From contig NC_058152.1 of NCBI RefSeq assembly GCF_011075055.1, positions 3,782,001 to 3,846,000 on the forward strand: DNA of 64,000 bases. Direction: 5' to 3'. A model generated the notes under the pieces. That model searched no databases. It saw only the letters and a program-made list of their open reading frames with translations, and was not told the DNA's origin. The stretch is from Mangifera indica. Lineage: Eukaryota; Streptophyta; Magnoliopsida; Sapindales; Anacardiaceae. The position numbers and the translations under genes were made by a program. Positions 28,593 to 42,037 of the stretch are shown piece by piece; the first letter of the stretch is position 1, and the number at the start of each line of letters is the position of its first letter.

Positions 28593-28670
28593 CATAGGTT
28601 ACTTTAGCATCATAACGCCTAATAGTCGAACATTGGCTTATGACATTTTCTCTATCCCTTCTTATCTTGA
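28593..28670 (-). pseudogene. Plastid 23S rRNA fragment in the nucleus (NUPT), short copy in unit A
   Basis: In reverse sense the bases match plastid 23S rRNA from AGAAGGGATAGAGAAAATG through GCCAATGTTCGA to AAGTAACC. It shares its flanking sequence TTTACTAATAAAAATAAAT with the longer copy 720 bp away, so it came from a local duplication rather than separate insertion. Confidence 0.75.
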
Positions 28671-29313
28671 ATGATTTATTTGTGTGGAATCAGGAAAAGT
28701 CTCTTATTAGCTTGATCTCATCGTGGCATTGTCTTATTTTTCTCTTCTCATCATGAGCAAATTCTCCTATTTTATTGTGACTCTTGTATCTCTATCCTAG
28801 TTGGTGATTGATCGAAATATTATTTTAAGAGTTTAAGTGTTAAGTTTATAATTTGATAAGAATTTTAAAATTTTTCAACAGTCTAAGTCATACCTTCTTA
28901 AATTGGTAAGAACCTATTAATAGTTGAGATTTGTATGAAATGTTAAAGATGGATTTATAATTTTAATAAAAATACAAAACATTCATTCATAGGACAATAA
29001 AAAAGAATTTACCATGTGCCATTAGAATAGACAAATAAGGATTTTACATGTGTTTTGGGAAGTAAATAAAGTTAATGATTGGATGTTCAAATTTGTTTTA
29101 AATTCGTCTTAAGAACTAACAATCTCTCATAATCTATTAACGAAATTATAAAAGATTTTTTTAATAGAATATAGTGAATTTTCAAATTTAAATTAATATC
29201 TTTATTATGTCTTAATTTTTAAGGTCTTTAACTCCGATAATATATAAAAAAATATTTACTAATAAAAATAAATATTTGAGAGATACTTTTTGAAACTTAA
29301 ATAATAAATAAAA

Positions 29314-29578
29314 CATGGGTTACTTTAGCATCATAACGCCTAAGAGTTGAACATTGGCTTAGGACATTTTCTTTATACCTTCTTATCTTAAAAGGATAAG
29401 AGCATCTTGTGTCCTGAAACGATAACCATTTTTCAATTAACCTAATCTTATCCGTCCCTTGGGACCAATAAGGGATAATACAGAAATGTTTACTTCTTGT
29501 CTGTCAATTATACCTTTTAGCTTGATCTGAGGCCCTGACTCACCCTCCCTGGAGGAACCTTGCTAGGAGCCCTTGGGT
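29314..29578 (-). pseudogene. Plastid 23S rRNA fragment (NUPT), long copy in unit A
   Basis: In reverse sense the bases run parallel to about 265 nt of plastid 23S rRNA: GGGTGAGTCAGGGCCT, then TTGGTCCCAAGGGACGGA, AGGTTAATTGAAAAATGGTT and GCCAATGTTCAACT to AAGTAACCCATG. Compared with my memory of the plastid gene, most differences are C to T or G to A, as expected for an old methylated insert. Confidence 0.8.
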
Positions 29579-30679
29579 AATTTATTCTTCAATCATTATC
29601 CAAGGAAGAAAGAAAAATTTCTCTCGTATGCTCTTACCAGAAATTACACATTCTTTTTGGGAAAAAAATAATAAATTAATTTATTAATTTTGTTCCAAAG
29701 ATAAAATAGCCAATCACCATTCAAATATTTAATTTAATATAATTTGAATATATTACCTGCAATTAATTGCACTAAACCCAGAAAATAATGAAGGAAGATG
29801 ATGGAGTGGGCTTGGGCTAAACGAAAGATCATAAGCATAACAATATATCCATTAAAATTTTATGCTTTTATTTTTGGGCTGGTTTAATTTAAATAATATT
29901 TTATTACAAAAATTAAAAAATTATTTAAAAATAGTTTAGTTAGAAAATTAATGGATACAAATTATTATTATTTTTAATAAAATTTTGTAAAAATTGATAA
30001 ATATAAATAATTATTATATTTAATTAAAATTAATAAAAGATTCTGACATATTATTTTATTTAAATACTATTAGGTATAATTATTTTAAAATATTTTTTAT
30101 ATTAATTATTATATTAATTAAAAATAAGATTATTTTTATTCTAAAAAATTAATAAATAAATATATAATTATAATAAAATCAATATTATTTTAATAATCAT
30201 TTAATGTCTAAGATAAATGTGATAATCAAATTATTTTTTATATTATCTGTCACATTATTATTGTAATAAAATATTATTAAAATATGTTATTATTTATCAA
30301 TCAAACAAATAAATACAAGTAATAAAAAATAAATTATTATAATAAATTTTATCTATTCTAACCAAAGGCCTTTCTTGCATGTTTGAATCTAATAAAAGAA
30401 AAGGTGGGAAGCTTTCTCCTAAAAAAAATTTTCACTTCACTGTAAAATTATTTTTAATATTTCTAAAAAAATTAATTTAATAATTTCCCTATTTGCTATA
30501 ACAGTTGTCTTATTTTCTTGCTACCCTAACAAGTGAAGAACATGTGATCTAAAATCATTTTTGTTGAGGAGGCTAGGCAAGGTAGATCAAGATTTGTTTG
30601 ATTTTATTAATAGAATAGAAGCAGTCCAAAACTCCTTGCAATGCCTATTCATTGAACCACATTTAGTGAATCATTGACA

Positions 30680-30789
<110 letters not shown>

Positions 30790-31911
30790 CTATGTGTATA
30801 ATTTTATACGATGTGTTATCATATGATTGGGTATTATTTTATCTTAATTTTCAATTATCCAATCACATAATTTTATGCCATTGTTTGCGTAAAAATTTAT
30901 ATATATAATATTACTCGTATTTTTTACTTATTAATTTTTAAGAATAAAAATTAATTTATTTTTAATTAATATATCAAATAAAAAATATTTTATAATAATT
31001 ATATCAAATAATATATTTAAATAAAATAATCTCGTTATATTCTTTTACTACACTAGTATTTTTTAGGTAATATATTTTTGTAATAATACTTTATTTTTAG
31101 TAATAAAAGAATATTCAAACTGAACATAGTATATATTGTTGGATTATTTGGCTCACATGAATTTTTTATTACTCATTTTAGGAAATAAAAGATTATCAAA
31201 TTAATTTTTATTCGGTTAAATTTTAATGAAAAGCATACCATTATTTTTAATTAACATGCTCCCAATGAGTAACTGTATATATAAAAAATATGAATTTAAA
31301 TTTTTTTTGATAATATTTCATGGTCAAATTTTTTAATAAAATGAAAGAGGTGGCAAGCATCTCATGCTAGAATACGATTCCGATGATAAGCTGGCTTGAT
31401 GCTGTCACCTTGTTGCTTACTTGCAAAACAACCAATAGGAAAATGAGTGAATGAAAAAACACTCAGTAAATTGTAAATAGGTCATCTGTCCATCACTCAA
31501 CGGTATGAATATAAATGTGTGAAATGTGCATATCCTCATCTTTTGCAAGAAACTAAAACCCCTATAATCAATACCATTTCCTTGATAATTGCTTTGGAAT
31601 ATTTTGTTATTCCTTTCAAGTTCACAACATGTGGTAATGGTTGTGATGATTTCGAATAAATCTGATTGGATTTGGGTTCACTTATTGCAGATTGATCCAA
31701 TCTAAATACATAAATTGTTAAAAGACAATTAAGGAATAGTTGGAAGGATATTTAGATACTTATGAAGATGTTCAAAAATTGCATCTTTATGTGAAGAATG
31801 TAACTTATAAATCTCATTGAGTTTGAGTCCACTCATGATAGATCTTATTGAGTTTGACTCTTCTTTTGTAAAGGGTGGAAACTGGAAAGTAATTTGCTGG
31901 AAATATAAAAC

Positions 31912-34003
31912 CTGTACACTAGAGCTCGGTAGCCTCTCGAATTAAGATGTTGATGATAGCTCAAAAGACTCTTGGCATCATGTTTGTAATCTAAGGTTCT
32001 GTTACACCTTATCCATACCTTGATTGTTCCCTGAATGTCGTCATAAAAATTACACTTCTTGTTTCCCAGAAAGATGATGATTATTTCAGAGTGCTGCTCC
32101 TTACCATTCAAATGCGAAGCGCCTTCTGGACATTGATATCATTTGCCCACTTGTTGCAAAGATAGTTATTGTAGTACTGAAATATTGACGCATGAAAGAA
32201 AGTCATCTGCATTCATTTGTTCAAAAGTTATGTTGGTTATGATAGCAGAGAAGGGTTTACCCTGCACTGAGGATCAACAGGCATAATAAACAAGGATTCA
32301 TCGTGTTCTTCCAGGAGATCTCTGTGATAATGGGCATCCATTTTATTTAGTTTCCTTGAGATTGGAGTGCACTTTCTCTCCAAGATGTGTGCTTGATTCA
32401 CTCTTTTAGTGCACTACAACAGGGAAAATTGTTAATGGAACCAACAAAAGAGAACAGATATTAAGAAAACATATTAGCGTGTGCACCTCATGGATAGCTT
32501 CAAGATCCTTTGCACATTGTACACTGCTCGTCTAATTTTACATATTCTCCTCTGCAATTCCTTTTCGCCGACTAAGAGAAATGCACAATTTTGTACTTTC
32601 TTCTAACTGCATGGAACTAAGCTAACATCTGACTGTAAAGTTTCATGTAATCTGAAAGGAAGTTAAAACTTAACCTGGTAGAGTTCATCAGAAATAAGTA
32701 CCATACGATGATGGGCAAATGGAACTTTTGAATTGTCATCAAATTTTGAATCTTTTGCTGGGTTACCCAGCACATAACCCTGAACCAGTTTGTGGGCATG
32801 TTATTGGAGGAAGAAATGAAAAACACCAAGCAATACGGTAAATATTGAAGATAAAAGAACACATACTTTGAGATTGATTGGTAGTTGATGCCCAACTTCA
32901 GTGCCTGCGGAGTCATAATGATCTTTGAAATTGGCCATAATCAAGAAGAAATGGGGAATTGAGAAGAGAACTATTCAAATTACCTGCTGATATTTTACTA
33001 GCAATGATCGGAACAATCCTTCCCTAATGCGAGTCACTGGCAACATAGAGGGGATTTCTAATAAATTCTGGGTGTCTCAGGAACCACTGTGTAGCCAACC
33101 AAGACTAATTTGAGAAAATGATTTATCAACATTACAAGTGCAAGGAATAATCATCCATTATCTTAAGACTTTCACACCTTTCTCAGAAATTCGTAACCTC
33201 GTTTTGCAAACTTTGTGTCTCCAGTCTTGGAACTTTGCAGGCTCCTCGAATAGGAGAATCCGGTGCCTACCGGTGCATTGAGGAAGATTATACTGGAAAC
33301 CTGGAAATGCATCAAATAGTCCGCTAGAAATCACAAAATACAACGAAAAATAATCAAAATAAGTTTCATTGCTCAATCGGTCACCAAATCTTCTGCACCT
33401 TTGTCCATGAATAAGGATGCAGGGCCATGGTTGGTAAGCTGCCATTATTCTTGACAATGTTAAACCGCATAGGGCCTGTGTGCATATAAAATGCATCAAA
33501 AAGTTTGTCATATTCAGAGAAACCAAAAGTGGCAAAAAATGAGACTAAGAAACACCTATCTCAAAGGCAGGTCCGGAGAAGGCGGAGCAACCAGGGCCTC
33601 CAGTAAGCCAAAGCACCAGGGATCCTCACTTGGGTTTCCTTCAGATTCTATAAAATAGTAGAAAAGCTGAACATCTTGGTTCTCATCCACGCCAATGTAT
33701 CTATATAAAAACACTGTACTAGTTGTTAAAGATAAAAGTACTTATAATTTCTTATATATTCTCCTTTGATAATTCCAAAGAGATTAATGAATCCATGAAG
33801 TGAAACAATATATGTGAAATTGAACGGCAAACTCACCCAGTTTCAAGCTTGAAGGGAAGGAAACCTAAAAGTCCGGGCAAATACTTGATGGCCGACAGTG
33901 AAACCATAGGCCTCAGTAAAAGCACTAGAAAAATCAAATAGACATACCCCAAATTGCAGTAGTTGGTCCAAGCAAAGTTCTGCTTATGGATTTGCTCTTT
34001 CAT
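31912..34003 (-). pseudogene. Serine carboxypeptidase-like (SCPL) pseudogene, copy B
   Basis: It has the same exon set as copy A from ATG at 34003, including [21 protein letters not shown] and GYVLGNPA. The same TAG replaces the nucleophile region (here VASDSH then stop, near 33027), so the first inactivating change predates the duplication. Extra differences include G to S in GDS and a PATDSKFDD to PAKDSKFDD change. The last exons are missing here too. Confidence 0.87.
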
Positions 34004-34816
34004 TTTGTCCAATTATTCATAAGTTTCAACTGCTGAAAGGATTTGAATTCCAATTATGGCTAAGAAAGACAGAAGAGGAAGAGCTTGGTTTGGACTACTT
34101 CCATGGCTGGTACAGATGTTCATGGTGCTGGTGATTTATGTATTTTAAGTTGCCAAGTTAGTCCTAAGTTACATAGGCAATCACATGGGCCATCTTTGTC
34201 TCATTTTGCACAAGATGGTAAGGACAGAAGATACATTTTCTCATTATACTGCAGAATTACACAAATGTTTACTATTGCATGTTTTCTTCTTTGTAAAAAT
34301 TTGTGCTTCTCAGGCAATCAGATTGATGAAACAAATTTTGTGACTATGAAAATGGAGTTCTACGTGTTATTTTTGTGTCACACAACGATGGTTTTCATAT
34401 TTAGTTTCTGGAGGTCATTACGAAACAGATAACCCATCATGGAAGACAAAATCAAGGCAGTGAGTCGGTCCCAAATTGCTAAACTGAAAACTCATAAATG
34501 GGCTGCATCTATTGTTCCTATATCCAATCAATTGGCATAATGGAAATGAAATCTGCCTTTTCCTGGTAAATTTTCAATATATCTAGTGAAAAATTGAACA
34601 TACTATAGACCCTGCAGAATCAATAAAGTAAACAATTACATTCAGTTTAATATAAACAATAAAAAAAGGGAAAACATGATTTATTTTAATTCAGTTTAAA
34701 AAAAGGGATTATGTCCTGGGAAGTTAATGTTATTTCAATATTTCTTCGTTTTTCTCTTTACAATGAATGTATTTATATCACTGATACAAAAAAATATTGT
34801 ATTTATTAATGAATTA

Positions 34817-35240
34817 TTATATAATCCTAAAAAGTAATAAGCAGGACTCATGTGTGTCGAATCTTATTGATAAAATGGTTTCCAATTCCAACAATCTCCC
34901 ACTTGACAAGTATTTCGCACGAAGAAAACCAACCTTAACAACACACTTTGTAAACTTCTCCAAACTTACCACTTTTGTTAGGAAGTTTGCATTGTTCATT
35001 TGTTATGTCAATCTTCTCTAACAACACTACTTTTTATTCCACCATCTGTAATGACGGATTTTCAGCTAAATAAATAGCCTCTTGTCGCACCTTATCTTTA
35101 CTGCATCAAGCTTGAAACCAAGCTCTATACACAACCTACGTTACCACATAGCTTCTTAGCTAACATGTGTCAATGTCATGTATTCTGCTTTAGAAGATGA
35201 TGAAGCCACAGAACGTTATCTCCTATTCATCCAACAAACT
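34817..35240 (-). mobile_element. Copia RNase H relic, unit B
   Basis: Duplicate of the relic at 25668-26090, with the same order of SSSKAEYMKL, LGFKLDAVKIRCDK and NNANFLTKVV remnants in reverse sense. It is non-functional. Confidence 0.65.
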
Positions 35241-35265
35241 GCTAGACCAAACAAGTTAAAAACAT

Positions 35266-36161
35266 GGCCAAAAGACTTATTCTCACCCAAAGTTTAATAC
35301 ATTCTCAAACTCTTACAACTATTTTTAAAAATTCAAATATCTATTCATCTGTTAAATTTTGTTGTATTATTAAAGTTAAAAATATTATTTAAAGATTTTA
35401 TTTAAAAAAATAAAAATTTATCTATTTTCTACCATAATTTTGAAAACGGATAGTTTTCTCCCTAACTTAATTAAAAGAATTACTTTTTTGCCCCTACAAT
35501 CTAGAGCTTTTATATTTTAGAGTTAAATAGTTGTCCCCCGCCCTCCTAACTCTAATAATAGATAATTTTATTTAGATAATATTCTAAGTTACTATGCTTA
35601 GAGATGCAATGGTTAAATTGACAACAATTTAGTTTAAATACTCTCATATACACTATTCAAATTCCCGAATTAGTATTTAGATAATAGAAGTATTTAATAA
35701 ATAAATAACTTTTATTCTTTTTGTTACAAATTGAAGTTGTCACTGAGAGAGTTTTACATGATAAAACACGAGAAAGAAGAATTAAATTGGGAATATTTGT
35801 TGACAAAATTTACAACAATAAAACAGTTTACTTTAGAGACATCATTTTCATCGTGATGGAGGAGGTCTAATCCAGTCACTCTAAAGAGAGAGCGTCGGCA
35901 AAATAAAAACTTAATAGAAGAAAAATGTAGTTTTTTAAAGTTTAATCATAGAAAAAAATATTAGTTTTTTAAATTAAAATGAAAAAACAATAAAATTTTA
36001 TTATTTTCAATATATTACTGATTAAATGATTATTTTACCCTTAAAAGTAAATGATTTTATTAATTTTAATAATTTACGAATGAGAATTTAGAGTTTCGAT
36101 ACTTAACAAAAAACCAGTTTGAAAATTCATCAAACCTTAGGTGGGAATAAGTCTTTTGGCC
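35266..36161. mobile_element. Foldback (MULE-like) element, unit B copy
   Basis: Same insertion as 26116-26980. Termini are GGCCAAAAGACTTATTCTCA and, in reverse, GGCCAAAAGACTTATTCCCA. It carries an extra A/T-rich stretch of about 30 bases near 35958-35990 that unit A lacks. Because the inverted arm carries the same motif, a deletion in A is as likely as an insertion in B. Confidence 0.75.
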
Positions 36162-36765
36162 TTTAAAGAAAGAAAATGTTAATCTCAATGGCCTTAACAT
36201 TAATAGATGTGTGTGTATACACTAAAATAATATTTTCATTTCTACTTGATTATATCGTTATAAATTCATTTTCCCCTAAACAGTGAGTCTAGTCTTTATT
36301 ATTGATTTTCGCCATCCGGGTTAGATTATCTGGCTAAGCCTCGACGTTACAGACAACGGAAGTCTCCAAGAACAAACTTTGATTGCTCATATGAAAGCAA
36401 TGGAATACAAGGGAATAAAAGCTAATTTATCTCCCCAAGAGATAACTTGACTTTGTTAAAATGTAGAATTCCGGAGCGCTTGAGTTGGAGATCAGCTGAC
36501 ATCAAATCAAGATAAAAGTTTTTATTTACCCAATTTAGTGTGTAATCAGTTATTGAATTTGGGTTTTACCGATTTTTGATTAAAAGGATTCCATGACTTT
36601 AGATATAATCACAAACAACCTCAAATCACAAGGCCAAACTAAAATTCAATTCAACTATTTATGAAGAACTGCAGAAACTGGAAACAAAAGAAAGTAGACA
36701 ATGATCACTGTTGACATATATCTCAATATGTTTGAAATAAATCACTATTCATCTTCACTTTGACA

Positions 36766-37194
36766 TCATCGATCGTCTTCAAACTCACAGATATGTTCTT
36801 CATCAATTCTCCCAAGAGCAACAATATAGCTCCTCGGCATTGGCATTATCTTTTTACTTGATCCACTTTTACTCACCTGTACTTGTCCCTGAAGACTATC
36901 CGATTCAATTCTATTGCCTAGACTCCTTGAAGAAGCAGCTCTAACGAGCTCTCTCAAATCCTCGTTATTGCTCGATGATTTTGACGGGTTAACGCTGTAA
37001 CTCCGGGGCAAAAAACCCATGTTGACTTGACCCCATGGACACCCCATCGCCGTCCCGAAAGCAATCATCTCCGAACAGTCAGTCATCCCCTCCACATACA
37101 GTTCCCTCGCCTTCATTAACATCCTTTTTGATGCCCTCAAGCATCTGCTGAATATGCCCGGTTGGTTGCTCTTCTTGGGTTTTACGTTGCTCAT
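36766..37194 (-). CDS. Uncharacterised plant protein, 142 aa, copy B
   Basis: Intact duplicate of the gene at 27598-28026, with the same start and stop. It differs by three amino acids: AASSRS for AAPSRS, VQVSKSG for VQVRKSG and IVALGRI for IVAVGRI. I see no synonymous differences. The upstream region stays highly similar, so both copies could be expressed. Function is unknown. Features are a basic N-terminus, the ARELYVEGMTDCSE segment and an acidic C-terminus. Confidence 0.8.
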   Translation of the reverse strand: MSNVKPKKSNQPGIFSRCLRASKRMLMKARELYVEGMTDCSEMIAFGTAMGCPWGQVNMGFLPRSYSVNPSKSSSNNEDLRELVRAASSRSLGNRIESDSLQGQVQVSKSGSSKKIMPMPRSYIVALGRIDEEHICEFEDDR

Positions 37195-37762
37195 TTCTTC
37201 GCCTCTCAGGCACCAAAAAAAAATCTGATATTTTATATAGACAAGGACTGATGTGGAGGATTATTAAATAAGAAATTAGATATTAATTAATTACCATATA
37301 GAGAGAGATTATATTACATTTAAAGAAAATCTTGTGGATAATCAGTCATTACATGAATTGGCTAAAAAGTTATTTTGCATAAACTTTTTTTTTTTTTAAT
37401 TTTTTTCCCTAATCTTTTTATTTCCTCTTTTTCCCTTTCTTCTTCTTCTTCTTTGTCCCTTTTTATCACGGTCATCCCTTTTCAATCAAGCCTTAATAAG
37501 TTTTCCAAAAATCAAATATAACATTGATGTTTCTCCTATCATCATCATCAATGACTGTCTCATCGTAACAATGTTACAATTGCTTTGAGGCTAGAATGAT
37601 TTGATGTTGTTAACAGCTAAAACTGTCCCTTATTTAACTAGAAATTCATTTTTCATAAAAAAAGGGATGTGCGAAATCAAGAAAAATCTCTTCTATAAAA
37701 AATATTTACTAATAAAAATAAATAGTTGAACAATACTTTTGAAACTTAAATAACAAAGAAAA

Positions 37763-38027
37763 CCTGAGTTACTTTAACATCATAACGCTTGATAGTCAAA
37801 CATTAGTTTAAGACATTTTCTCTGCCTCTTCTTATCCTGAAAGGATAAAAACACCTTTTGTTTTTAAATTGATAATCATCTTTCAGCTAACCTAATCTTC
37901 TTTGTCCCTTGGAACTAATAAGGGATAATACAGAAATGTTTATCTATTGTCTATCGATTATACCTTTTAGTTTGATCTGAGGCCTTGACTCACCCTCCGT
38001 GGACGAACCTTGCTAGAAGCCTTGGGG
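37763..38027 (-). pseudogene. Plastid 23S rRNA fragment (NUPT), unit B
   Basis: Counterpart of 29314-29578: in reverse sense it has TCCACGGAGGGTGAGTCAAG, TTAGTTCCAAGGGACAAAG and AAGAGGCAGAGAAAATG. Unit B has one copy only, with the left flank of the short copy and the right flank of the long copy of unit A. Confidence 0.78.
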
Positions 38028-39122
38028 TAATTTATTCATATATTTTGCCGTCTTCAATCATTATCCAAGGAAGAAAGAAAAATTTCTCCCATATGCTCTT
38101 ACCAGAAATTACACATTCTTTTTGGGAAAAAAAAATTAATTAATTTATTAATTTTGTCCCAAAGATAAAATAGCCAATCACCATTCAAATATTTAATTTA
38201 ATATAATTTGAATATAATACCTGCAATTAATTGCACTAAACCCAGAAACTAATGAAGGAAGATGATGGAGTGGGCTTGGGCTAAACGAAAGATCATAAGC
38301 ATAACAATATATCCATTAAACTTTTATGCTTTTATTTTTGAGCGAGTTTAATTTAAGTAATATTTTATTATAAAAATTAAAAAATTATTTAAAGATAATT
38401 TAGTTAGAAAATTAATGAATACAAATTATTATTATTTTTGATAAAATTTTGTAAAAATTGATAAATATAAATCATTATTATATTTGATTAAAGTTAATAA
38501 AAGATTACTAATATATTATTTTATTTAAATATCATTAAGTATAATTATTTTAAAATATTTTTTATATTAATTAAAAATAAGATTATTTTTATTCTAAAAA
38601 ATTAACAAATAACTGTATAATTATAATAAAATCAATATTACATTGATAATCATTTAATATTTAAAATAAATGTGATAATCAAATTATCTCTTATATTACC
38701 TGTCACATCATCATTGATAATAAAATATTATCAAAATATGTTATTATTTATCAATCAAATAAATAATAAAAAATAAATTATTATAATAAATTTTATCTAT
38801 CCTAACCAATCAAAGGCCTTTCTTGCATGTTTGAATCTAATAAAAGAAAAGGTGGGAAGCTTTCTCCTAAAAAAAAATTTCACTTCACTGTAAAATTATT
38901 TTTAATATTACTAAAAAATTTAATTTAATAATTTCCCTATTTGCTATAAAAGTTGTCTTATTTTCTTGCTACCCTAACAAGTGAAGAACATGTGATCTAA
39001 AATCATTTTTGTTGAGGAGGCTAGGCAAGGTAGATCAAGATTTGTTTGATTTTATTAATAGAAGCAGTCCAAAACTCCTTGTAATGCCTATTCATTGAAC
39101 CACATTTAGTGAATCATTGACA

Positions 39123-39125
<3 letters not shown>

Positions 39126-39155
<30 letters not shown>
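39126..39155. repeat. (TA)n microsatellite, about 15 units
   Basis: Ortholog of the 52-unit run at 30683-30786. Confidence 0.9.
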
Positions 39156-39160
<5 letters not shown>

Positions 39161-39302
39161 CTATGTGTATAATTTTATACATAAATAACGATGATTATCA
39201 TGTGATTGAGTATTATTTTATTTTTAATTTTCAATTATCCGATTATATAATTGTACGACATTGTTTGCGTACGAAATTATATATATGATATTACTCGTAT
39301 TT

Positions 39303-41404
39303 TTATAACATATGGTTATGTCAAAATATTGTTTAAGCCTTTAAATCCATATTTAAATTAACATTTTCACTTAATTTTTGGTTGAGAACTAGACATATAC
39401 TTAGATCAAACCGTCTCTTTTAGGTTGAATCATTCACACCGAGTGAGTACACTCTCAAATCTAGTGATTAGCACCACAACAATTGTATTGATAATTTAAA
39501 AGTTTATTTTTGATATGACATTAATGAATCTAAATCTAAACTTTCTCATTTGAGAATTTCATATATTTTATCATTTGAACTAGTGATTATGAGACTTTTC
39601 GCTTAATATTTTTTTTATGACAAAAGTCTTATCTAAACTGGTTTCCTTATATTATGACATAATTGATTATATCAAATTAATAAAATCTTATATTTAATAT
39701 TGATTTTATAATTATTAAATCAAATAAATCAAAAGGCTTGTTTTACTCTAACGCTACTAGGTATTGAACTTGAAACTCTTCTAAAATTTTATGAGAATTT
39801 TGCAATTTTTACTAGTCAAAGCCAGCCCTTCGATGTCTCCACTTAATATTTAATCAGGCCTGGATTTATTAAGATCACTGCAGATGCAGCATATAATATC
39901 AGCCCTCTCAAAAAATTATTAAATATAGATAGATGTTTGCTCCCCTGGTTCGCTTCACTGTCACTAAATCACTAAGCAAACTAATATCAACTCACCTCCC
40001 AACACCAACACAATTTTTAAACCATAAAAAACAGAGACACACGCCTTTCCTTGTCAACGTGTCCAAACATGATTGCTCCAAAACCAGAAAAAGAAAAAGG
40101 AAGGCTCGGTGAAAGAAGACGCCCGGGACGTACAGTCAAAGCAAAATTAAACTGTCACGGTCAAATCCCAACTTTTACCTAAATTTTTTAATTTAATACT
40201 CAAAAAGGCCTAAATACTACGTCCCACCCAAAGTTTGATTTAAATCCAACCTTTTATTCTTGAATTATCAAAAATCTAATCCCTAATTTATTTATTAAAT
40301 TTTATTATTATTATTAAAAATAAAATTATTATTTAAAATTTTTTAAATTCATATTTTAAAATATTTATTTTTATCTTATAACTTCATAATTTTCAAATTT
40401 AAAGGATGACTCTTTTTTTCAAAGTTTAAGGTTTTAAATTCTTATTTTTTTATTACAATGAGCCCCAACTTTTTAAAATATTTTAGTTTCACTTTTTATT
40501 TATCTCTCAGTTTCTACCTCTAATATTATCGATTATCTATCATCTTTGGGCTCTGGCTCTCTCTCTCTTACCTTCCCTCTTTTCTTTGATCACTTTCTTT
40601 TTTCTCTCCGATCGTCTTTTTAGATCAAATCTTAACTTTTATCTAAATTTTTTAATTTAATATTCAAAATCTAAACTAAACAGGGGGCACATTTTTTTTT
40701 AAGAAATTTCAAGCATATCAAATCGTCTCAAATAAATAGAATTAATCATACTAAATATAACAAACTTTGGATAAAATAATTAATTTTATAATTACTATAT
40801 CACATAAATTAAAAATTTAATATTAAAATATTATAAAAATAATTTAAAATTTTGTATTTATATTCTTTTATATATGAAACTTCAATTATTATCACCAAAA
40901 CAATCCCCTGTACCATTATTTATCCTATTCCCGATCGGATTGAATATGCTACTAATGTTTTAATCTCTCTCTTTACTCTCTCCTTTCTAATAATCGAATT
41001 GTATATAAAAAACTTAAAATTTTATATTATGTATATGTCTTTTAAAAAATAAAACAATATCAAAAAATAATTGATATGTTATTGTTTCAAAAATCTCATA
41101 AATATTTTTAAATATTTATAATTTATTATATAATTATTTTTTTAAAATAGTGTATTTTTTTATAAATAATTTATATCTTATTATATAATATATTTAATAT
41201 ATTATATTAATTTGATATATTTTATAATATATATTAATTTTTTTATATATTATATAATATATATAGTGTATTATACGATATTGTTGACTATTGTTAATCC
41301 GAGAAAGAGATCTGACGGTAAATACACTTTTTTAAGTGAATCGTGTGGTTGTGTGTCCGTGGGGGTTTGGTTTTGATGTGAATTTACGTGCAGGCAATCT
41401 TTCT
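39303..41404. other. AT-rich intergenic sequence with a foldback-element fragment
   Basis: No gene is recognised. At 40205-40250 the left end of a foldback element appears (GGCCTAAATACTACGTCCCA, then CCCAAAGTTTGA), but no matching right end is seen. The fragment sits between two copies of a ~45-bp direct repeat (TACCTAAATTTTTTAATTTA at 40178-40197; nearly the same at 40643-40662), 465 bp apart. Confidence 0.5.
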
Positions 41405-42037
41405 TTAATTTGAAAAGACCAAAGGGTCCTTTTTCAATTTACTTGTTTTTAAAGTAATATCCATTTTTTTAATTATTATTTTTTGTGAAGGTTTTTCGTG
41501 CAAACAACTGCCCCAAAAGAACAGAGCAGTAAGAGAAAGAAAGACTTTGGCTTTGCTGCAGGTCATGGATGGCTTTTCGTAATAATTTCGTATTAATAAA
41601 TATTTTTTTCTCAAATTCTGAGCCCTGTTGTTAGATTAGATTAGAATTCAAAGATTGCATCATTCATTCATTCAGTCACTCTGCAGTACTACTATTTTCT
41701 CTGTTCATCCTTTGAGTGGTCAAGTTTCATTTCCACTATTTCTTCTGTTTGCTCTGAGAATCTTTATTGTGTTTTCTTGGTGAAGTTTCATCAAGTGAAA
41801 GAAGCCTGTTTCTGTGTTTCTGATGCGGGTTATTATTATGGTAATGAGTCTTTTGAGTTTTGACTGCTGAGTAAAAGCAGATGAAGTTAGATTTTTGTTC
41901 AATAAAGAGACTGGTTAGTAGTAGCATTCTTGTTCTTGTAGTGTCCCTTTGAGATTTCCCATCTCCAGCTTCGTTTTGAGTGCTAAATTTCTTTTCTTTC
42001 TGCTCCTTCTTTGAAAGTTTGGGTTTACTTGTGAAAG

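Larger units (their letters stand above)
30928..39302. repeat. Tandem segmental duplication, unit B (about 8.4 kb)
   Basis: Direct repeat of unit A in the same gene order: SCPL pseudogene, copia RNase H relic, foldback element, 142-aa gene, NUPT, TA repeat. It ends near TATGATATTACTCGTATTTTT and passes into single-copy sequence. Confidence 0.9.
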
